Assembly (NCBI GenBank): GCA_950295325.1 | Contig: OX485806.1 | Location: 15,316,001 to 15,380,000, forward strand | Direction: 5' to 3' | From: Polytrichum commune | Taxonomy: Eukaryota > Streptophyta > Polytrichopsida > Polytrichales > Polytrichaceae | Length of the DNA: 64,000 nucleotides | Shown here: positions 57,975-64,000 of the stretch, piece after piece | Numbering within the stretch: the stretch's first letter is position 1 | How the letters are laid out: each line of letters opens with the position of its first letter | The notes under the pieces: generated by a model | What the model was told of the DNA's origin: nothing | Databases searched by the model: none | What the model saw: the letters and a program-made list of their open reading frames with translations, nothing else | Position numbers and translations under genes: made by a program

Positions 57975-59940
57975 AGAATACGGCACCTCGATTTCACGAC
58001 GCATTTCCCATCAACCAAACTTTCTAGTGTGAACTTACCTCGATAAAACGACTATGACGCTCATAATCTGACATTTCTTAGGCCCAATTTGTCATATAAT
58101 AGAGGTAATTAATGTGTAGAGGTGGTGGGATCCACGTGAGGATCTGCCTTGGGATCGGGGAGTAGATGGAGAAGTCACTAATGGCTTGATTTAAGTTAAC
58201 TCAAGCTAACTATTCTAAACCTTGGTTTCAAAACACATGTTGCACTTTTGAGTCTTTGGGTTCAGGTTGAGGTTGAAGGGTTTAGGGATTGCTAGATTTG
58301 CAGACTATGATTATGAAGTTGTTGATTTCTCTTCTTGATTCGAAATTTGTCCTCACACTTGAACCTTACATATCTTTGGATTGAAAATTTGAATCCATCC
58401 CAACTTATATTCCTAGATTTGCCCATGCCACTCCAGAGGTGATAGTAGTCTTGAGTGGTGGATGCTTTTCATTTTAGTTTTATTTTCAACAATTGTTGTG
58501 TTGATAACCATGTCTCCACACAAAAACAACTTGCACACAATATGGTAAGCATTGACCTTCTCCGCGAAGGTTATGGCACCGGAAGATATTTACAATCTGG
58601 ATGAGACTGGTTTATTTTATCATGCCTAACCAAACAAGACACTAAGTGCAAGAAAAAGTTTGTGGGTGCAAAATTTAAAAGGACCGTCTCACTCATGCTC
58701 TTGTTGTAAACACAAGTTTTAACTTGTCAAGATTTACAAATCTCTACGCTCAAGATGCTTGGAGGTGGTTGCCAACAAATTATGTGTGGTGGTTTGCAAA
58801 CCAATCGGCCTGGATGACATCATATTTATTTGACAATTGGACAATGAGCCTCAATTGTACATTTTCAAATCTCAAAACTAGAAGTCACTTTCAAAAATGG
58901 ACAATTTTGCTACTCATTCCCTTAAGCATGTTGGTAGGGGTGATTTATTTGGTATTTCAACCTTGCATTTGAACAATATTACTATCGCTTTCTTACTACC
59001 CAATGTTAGAAGTGTGATACAACCCTTGGATTTGGGAATAATCACTAGATTCAAAGTTTAGTGTAAGAAGAAGCTTTGGAATGGGTGTTCTCTCAGTAAG
59101 ACTTGAGGAAATTAGTGCCTAATGTATGGCAAACTATTACATGATGCTCTCAAGTGTGGAGAGAGATGAATCCCCAAATCATACGACACAACTAAAGGAT
59201 GTCCAAGTTTACATGTAGATTGGAGTGTTGATTTTGCCATGGATGGTGAATGTGAGAAATCTAGAACGAAAGAAGGAACAAATGAATTGGTAAGACTCAT
59301 TTCCTCTTTGAATCTTGGAAGTGAAGAATTGCCTATTGAAGAATATGTGCAATTGGGAGGTGAAAAAATTATTGATGTAGAATACATCATGGCTACCTTG
59401 GTGGATTTGGCATGGGGTAGGAAAATCCATTTGGATTTAGATCTAAATAAAGAGCTAAGGAAGGGGATCGATTTGGATGACCAACCAACACCAATAGTTA
59501 AACTTCCTCAAGCCCGAGAGTATGCCCAATTACTATAAAATTTTGTAATGGAGCAACTTTTAGAGTTTTCAGTTATAGATGTGATGAACATGCAATCTTT
59601 TATGGATAAAATTGAGCAAGATGTCAATTTCCAACATCAACAAACATCACCAGCACACAATGGATTCTTACTTTCGTAGTTTGTGATATGGTGAAGAAAT
59701 CATCATGGGACAATATTGTGGGATATTGTGAGCATATTTCACTAAAAAAAATGTTCTTGCATACTTATGTATCTTTATCGTGTATACAAAATGACAATTT
59801 ACATTGAAAGAGGTCATTTTCTTGAAAAACCTTGATAATACAAAATTTGAGGCCAAAATGTCTTATTATGCAAAATATGACTTCTGGATAAAGTGACACT
59901 TTCATGCGCAACCAAATGTGTCATAATAAAGGTGGAGAGT
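57975..59940 (+). mobile_element. Tigger/pogo-like element, copy 1
   Basis: The 5' part (GACGCATTTCCCATC, ACCAAACTTTCTAGTGT, CAATTTGTCAT.....AAGGTAAT) and the 3' part (GATATTGTGAGCATATTTC, ATACTTATG.ATCTT, CCAAATGTGTC.TAATAA) both recur at 62,020-62,885, which defines a family with a coding core. The exact ends are not resolved; TATGACAC-type words are repeated near both ends. The element encloses a broken transposase. Confidence 0.7.
58573..59692 (+). pseudogene. Tigger/jerky-type DDD transposase, broken
   Basis: Pieces in several frames follow a pogo/Tigger (CENP-B/jerky-like) transposase. PEDIYNLDETGLFYHA holds the first catalytic Asp. WLPTNYVWWFANQSAWMTS follows in another frame. DNFATHSLKH holds the second Asp (codon 58,900). 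IQPLDLGIITRFKV holds the third Asp (codon 59,029), 42 residues later in the same frame. A 99-codon open stretch (59,239-59,538) covers the acidic C-terminal region, and the end reads TMDSYFRS after a frame change. Several stops and frameshifts; the N-terminal DNA-binding domains are missing. A nuclear-acting transposase when intact; now a relic. Confidence 0.8.
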
Positions 59941-61755
59941 AGTACTTCGAGAATGGTGTTGGGCAAATGCCTTTCCCTCCTAGATTCACCTTAAATTTGG
60001 GCTATGTTCAAAGCAACCCTTTTCTAGAGTACTTTAAATATTGATTGGTTGGCTTTAGGCAATTGTAGATTGTTGCATATGTGGCTATGACAAACATGTT
60101 TATTTAGTATAAATTGACCAAAATAACTTGATTTTATTCACATGTTAGTATACATAGTGAAAGCAAGATTGAAACATATGGCAATATTTCTAATAAAACA
60201 TCATAGCCAAAGGCGATACATAAATTATGCGAGTCTAAATAATGGTAGTGAGGACCTAAAGTCAAACCTCAAATTGGATAAAATTATGGATTTTTCCTCA
60301 TAGGTTGCTTAGACATGAGGGGTAGACTTCGTGGGCACTCAAAGGCAGAAATCTTCCTCTTACGGGAGGATGCCTCCAACTCACAAGCAAAGCGAGCAAA
60401 GGGCACATTTAAAGGCCGTGGATCACACACATTCCTCGAGCATACGAAGTCTTGTTTGAGGACAATGTTGCACTTCAACTTACCCCTTTTTGAAATGATT
60501 GTGATTGACACGGTATCAAGATTAACATTCAAGCGCAATCGCAGAGGAGGGTTGGCCTCACAATTACCAAGAGAGTAGTTAATGACTAGGATCAAATCAC
60601 CAAGAAGAGAAAATCATGGAGGGAGCAAATTACCAAGAGGACCAAATTACGAAATGGTGAGTGATTACCAAGAAAACGAGATTCACCTTGCTCGCGCTCA
60701 TACCAAAAAACAAGATTCACCATTCAACCACATCCTACGCTATACCAATAACATTCATAAGAACAACCACAAATCACAACAAAACAAGCACAAGATAAAC
60801 AGGAAATGAGGGAGGGTTTGAGCTTTCATGTTGGGTTGAGGTGGTTGTGTGCAATCAACATATTGGCCCTTGATTCCATCCCCACAATCACATAAGTTCC
60901 AACAACTTCAATCGCGACCGCCACATGACAATTGCTCACCACTCCCTCAACTCCATTGTATTGTGAAGTGCACAAGTACAAACTCCCCATTAAGGAACGA
61001 AAACTTGGAAAGTTGGAACTGGGGAGTAATCAACAAAGAGATTGGTCACTGGTCATTGCAATTACCACCACTAAGCACTACCAACCAATGCACATTTATC
61101 CTGGGCAATGAAACCAAACACAAGGGTGCTACCAAAGGCGATGGCAAATTGGCAATCTCATAATTGCTATGACGATGAAGAGTTCAGTGGCAATGAATGA
61201 AAAGGCATTGAAGAGCTAAGGGAGGGGGGAAATGAACGTGGGAGATCTCACATGTGACAATGGGACTCAAATCCTTTGGCAAGGGTGCCACGTTGCTCGC
61301 TATATGCAAAGAAAGATGGCAACATAGAGAAGGTGGGGTAGGGCCTCCATGTTAGTGGAGGGTGGCCCTCATAGGGTTGTGTGGCTCTAGACAAGTGGTG
61401 GCTGGATTAATGATGGCCCTTGCCACAGTGTGAACCAAGACATTCTAACACATGTTTTTCGTGGTTCCCGAATTTGTTTCAATACTTGGCCCCTTTTAGC
61501 CCTCTTTGAAGTTTGAGTTGAGCCCTACCACTATTAACCGAGGTGAGTACGCAAACAACTCTATTATAGCATCTAGGATTTTGTTTTTGGACAATTTGAC
61601 TCCAAAAGTAGCACGAAAAGTCTTGAACTAGTCTAAATGGACCAACTTCAAATGAACAAAACACAAACCTATGAGGTTCATATTTTCACTAGATCCTTTT
61701 ACCTTAATAATAGTGGTGGGTGCCCAACTCAAAGAGGTGGCCATCTAGCCATGGC
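59941..61755. other. DNA between two Tigger-like copies
   Basis: Frames at 60,284-60,595 (-), 60,315-60,578 (+) and 60,849-61,163 (+) are open, but I recognise no domain in them. They may be remnants of other elements. No RNA gene seen. Confidence 0.45.
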
Positions 61756-61758
61756 CCA

Positions 61759-61955
61759 CACTACTAGAAAATTTGGTCCTAGAACACACTTCCCATTTCA
61801 CATGGGCGGTCATTGCGACATGACCCCATTTACATGTGTGGTGTCCAATCTACAATTGTCATATTGAACTCGGATTTGTAAATGGGGTCACATGTGACTA
61901 ATGACTACTCATGTCAAATGGGAAGTGTGTTCTAGGACCACATTTTCTAGTAGTG
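61759..61955. mobile_element. CACTA-like MITE
   Basis: Inverted ends CACTACTAGAAAATTTGGTC and (reverse complement of right end) CACTACTAGAAAATGTGGTC extend through CTAGAACACACTTCCCATTT. CACTACTAGAAAA is the hallmark end of plant CACTA (En/Spm) elements. The flanking triplets CCA and CCT are an imperfect 3-bp duplication. 197 bp, no coding. Confidence 0.88.
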
Positions 61956-61989
61956 CCTTAGACACTTGGGGTAAGGGCCATATCACTAC

Positions 61990-62888
61990 TAGGATTGTGG
62001 GTACTACAATCTACCATCCATATTACGACACTCGATTATACAACAACACGACTATATGACGCATTTCCCATCGACCAAACTTTCTAGTGTTAATTTACCT
62101 CCATACTATGACTATGACGCTTGTAATATGGCATTTGTAATATGACACTCGTAACATGACTTTTTGTTAGGTCCAATTTGTCATGCGATAAAGGTAATCA
62201 ATGTGCATAAGTAATTACACCCACATGTATTTCAAGATTCAAATGTAATTAGTACTTTGGACCATTTAAGGAAACCTTGGGGGGCAAATTCTCTAACTTC
62301 TTTTCCAAATTATGGTTTTTGTGATTAAAATCTCTGACTCACTTGCGGAGTCTTGTGGCATAATTGCACTATCACACTCCTTCTCTCATTAATTGTATGT
62401 GCCTCATCACAACTCCCACTGATCGTCTCTTTGGTTCTCACCCCAAGCTCAAGTACAATCTCCACTACTAAAGGCTATGCAGTGGAGAATTCTTTGGAGT
62501 TTTCAGTTGCAAATGTAATAAACATGCAATTTTTTTTAAAAATAAATTGAACAAGATGTTAGTTGCCAAAATCAATAGACACCATGAAAAGACAATAGAC
62601 CCTTACTGTTGTAGTGTGTGATATGGCGAAAACATCAATAGGAAACTATTTTGTTTCTATCTCCATATTGTGTGATGTTGTGAGCATATTTCTTCAAACA
62701 CAAATGTGCTTTCATACTTATGCATCTTCATCATGTGTAGAAAATGACATTTTACATAGATGTAGGCCGCTTTTCTTGAAAAACCTAAATAGTATGACAC
62801 TTGAGGCCGAAGTGTCATATTGATAAGTATCCTGCATTCAAATAACACAAACACTTTCTTGTGTGACCAAATGTGTCTTAATAAGAAG
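61990..62888 (+). mobile_element. Tigger/pogo-like element, copy 2 (internally deleted)
   Basis: Has the same 5' and 3' blocks as 57,975-59,940 but lacks the catalytic core. The coding tail survives in a decayed form (GVEFSV-like, NVINMQ, then KTIDPYC at about 62,590-62,610). This is a typical non-autonomous deletion derivative. Confidence 0.7.
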
Positions 62889-63035
62889 GGAGAACAATAC
62901 CACACACTTTCCATTTGATGGAGGGGTCATTGCAACATGACCCCAGTTACATGTGTCGGATTCAATCGATGATAATTGTAGATTGGACCCGACACATGTA
63001 AATGGGAAATGTGTTCTAGGCCCACGGTTTCTACC
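62889..63035. mobile_element. Relative of the CACTA-like MITE, ends lost
   Basis: ACACACTTTCCATTTGATGG....GGTCATTGCAACATGACCCC and AAATGGGAAATGTGTTCTAGG.CCAC match the inner sequence of 61,759-61,955, and TTACATGTGTCGG / CCGACACATGTAA forms an internal palindrome. The CACTACTAG termini are not present. Confidence 0.65.
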
Positions 63036-63080
63036 CATCTATCGACTGGATGCCCAACAAATAGAAATATGGTATGTACA

Positions 63081-63084
<4 letters not shown>

Positions 63085-63111
<27 letters not shown>

Positions 63112-63129
63112 TATATATATATATATATA
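63085..63129. repeat. Compound microsatellite (CA)12(AT)9
   Basis: A CA run passes directly into an AT run. Frames through it are artefacts. Confidence 0.9.
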
Positions 63130-64000
63130 CGGTATCAAAAATTTGAATGTGGGGAATTCCTTTCCATGTGGGAACGGCATCTATGTTCGGGGAAAACCGA
63201 CGGCTAGTTCATTATCAGCCGATGGATTTCTCCTCATGGCCGGTCCAAATTTCCAACCATCGGATGGCAATCCGACTATAATTTCAATCCTCCGGCAATT
63301 AGCCGATGGACCAGAAAATGTCCCGGAAATGTAGCCGATTCCTCTTGTGAGTTACTGGATTTCAGTCGGAAGCATCTAGAGCGTTGTTTGTCTGGAGCAT
63401 TTGATGATGCACTTGAGGAAGTACCCTAAACCTTAAACTTTTTGAATTATGCAACCTTTCCATGACCAAATCCAATTGCTTCTATGAAGAATTGGGGGAC
63501 CCTTGGCCTTCAAGCGGTGAAGGCATTGCTAGGTTCAATTCCTGCCAAGGATATTAACTCTTCAAATTTAAAGTTTTGAACATGCCTTTCTTTTCACTTA
63601 TTCAAGATTTTGTACTAAGAAATGATTTCCAATAACTTTTCATACATTTTTTAAACAATTAGTGCCGATATGAATTCCATTTAATCGGATATTGACCAAT
63701 AAAAATATGAAAATATAGGCAATTGGCCGATTGATTTTACAAAAGACCGGTTCTTGCTGATGTAAATTGGGAAAAAATCGGACCCTTCGTAGCAACTACC
63801 GGCAATTAGCCACTCAGGCTTCCAAAACTTCCCAAACTCTGGTCTGTTGACTCTGGTGCATGGAAGTACTGTGTGGACAACTGTAGCGTTTGAGGAACAC
63901 GAGAATTTATTACCAATACAACTGTTCATCTAGTCGCACAGGATATATATCAGGCGCGGCGGGGAGGCCTTTGGCTGACGCGCATCCTTCTATATTGGTC
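63130..64000. other. Window end, no gene recognised
   Basis: 63,180-63,310 has short frames and CCGATGG/ATCGG words, and 63,690-63,850 has ACCGGT/CCGGCAA words similar to 54,380-54,545. No coding unit is supported. Confidence 0.45.

Noticed and set aside
60284-60595. 103-codon minus frame between the Tigger copies
   Set aside because: Unlike any domain I know and matched by an open frame on the other strand; not enough to call a gene.

Overview
This window looks like plant nuclear DNA. It has GT-AG introns, a plant-type ABCF3 gene, a broken copy of a plant CbbY-like phosphatase gene, TTTAGGG-type telomeric repeats, long GA/GT microsatellites, and Tourist-, Mutator- and CACTA-like miniature transposons. 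The low gene density and the Tc1, HUH-Rep and LINE relics suggest a repeat-rich genome, perhaps a non-seed plant (lycophyte, fern or bryophyte). That placement is a guess, not a sequence-based identification.

Layout: 1-2.7 kb has no recognisable gene, and 2.7-4.1 kb is simple-sequence and GC-rich. 4.1-16.4 kb is AT-rich intergenic DNA with several MITE families and an intronless, broken CbbY-like HAD phosphatase copy (about 9.35-10.30 kb). The only clearly intact gene is an 18-exon ABCF3/GCN20-type ABC ATPase at 17,073-26,345 (+), predicted 733 aa. Its promoter side carries four GTACGT motifs and a telo-box. Intron 1 holds a 400-bp tandem duplication, and intron 14 holds a TA-flanked element with 25-bp perfect inverted ends.

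Downstream of the gene the window is a dense mosaic of mobile DNA: a full-length but decayed Tc1-like element (27.85-29.43 kb) with the DD34E spacing still readable; two 3-bp-TSD elements at 32.7 and 34.0 kb carrying tandem AACCGGTT-rich units, one with its empty site preserved at 38.9 kb; a SINE inserted into another SINE (37.9-38.2 kb); a 517-bp foldback with 254-bp arms about 99% identical (40.96-41.47 kb); a decayed HUH-type Rep gene (42.78-43.86 kb) next to a 420-bp repeat that recurs at 31.7 kb; a Mutator-like foldback (43.9-44.3 kb); a decayed LINE (46.5-49.0 kb); a pogo-like deletion derivative (50.96-51.56 kb); and two Tigger/pogo-like copies (58-60 and 62-62.9 kb) around a CACTA-like MITE (61.76-61.96 kb).

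ABCF3 is expected to work in cytosolic translation and GCN2-type stress signalling. The other coding traces are relics of transposition machinery. The strongest candidates for something unusual are the HUH Rep relic, the Tc1-type DD34E element in a plant context, and the near-perfect 517-bp hairpin.
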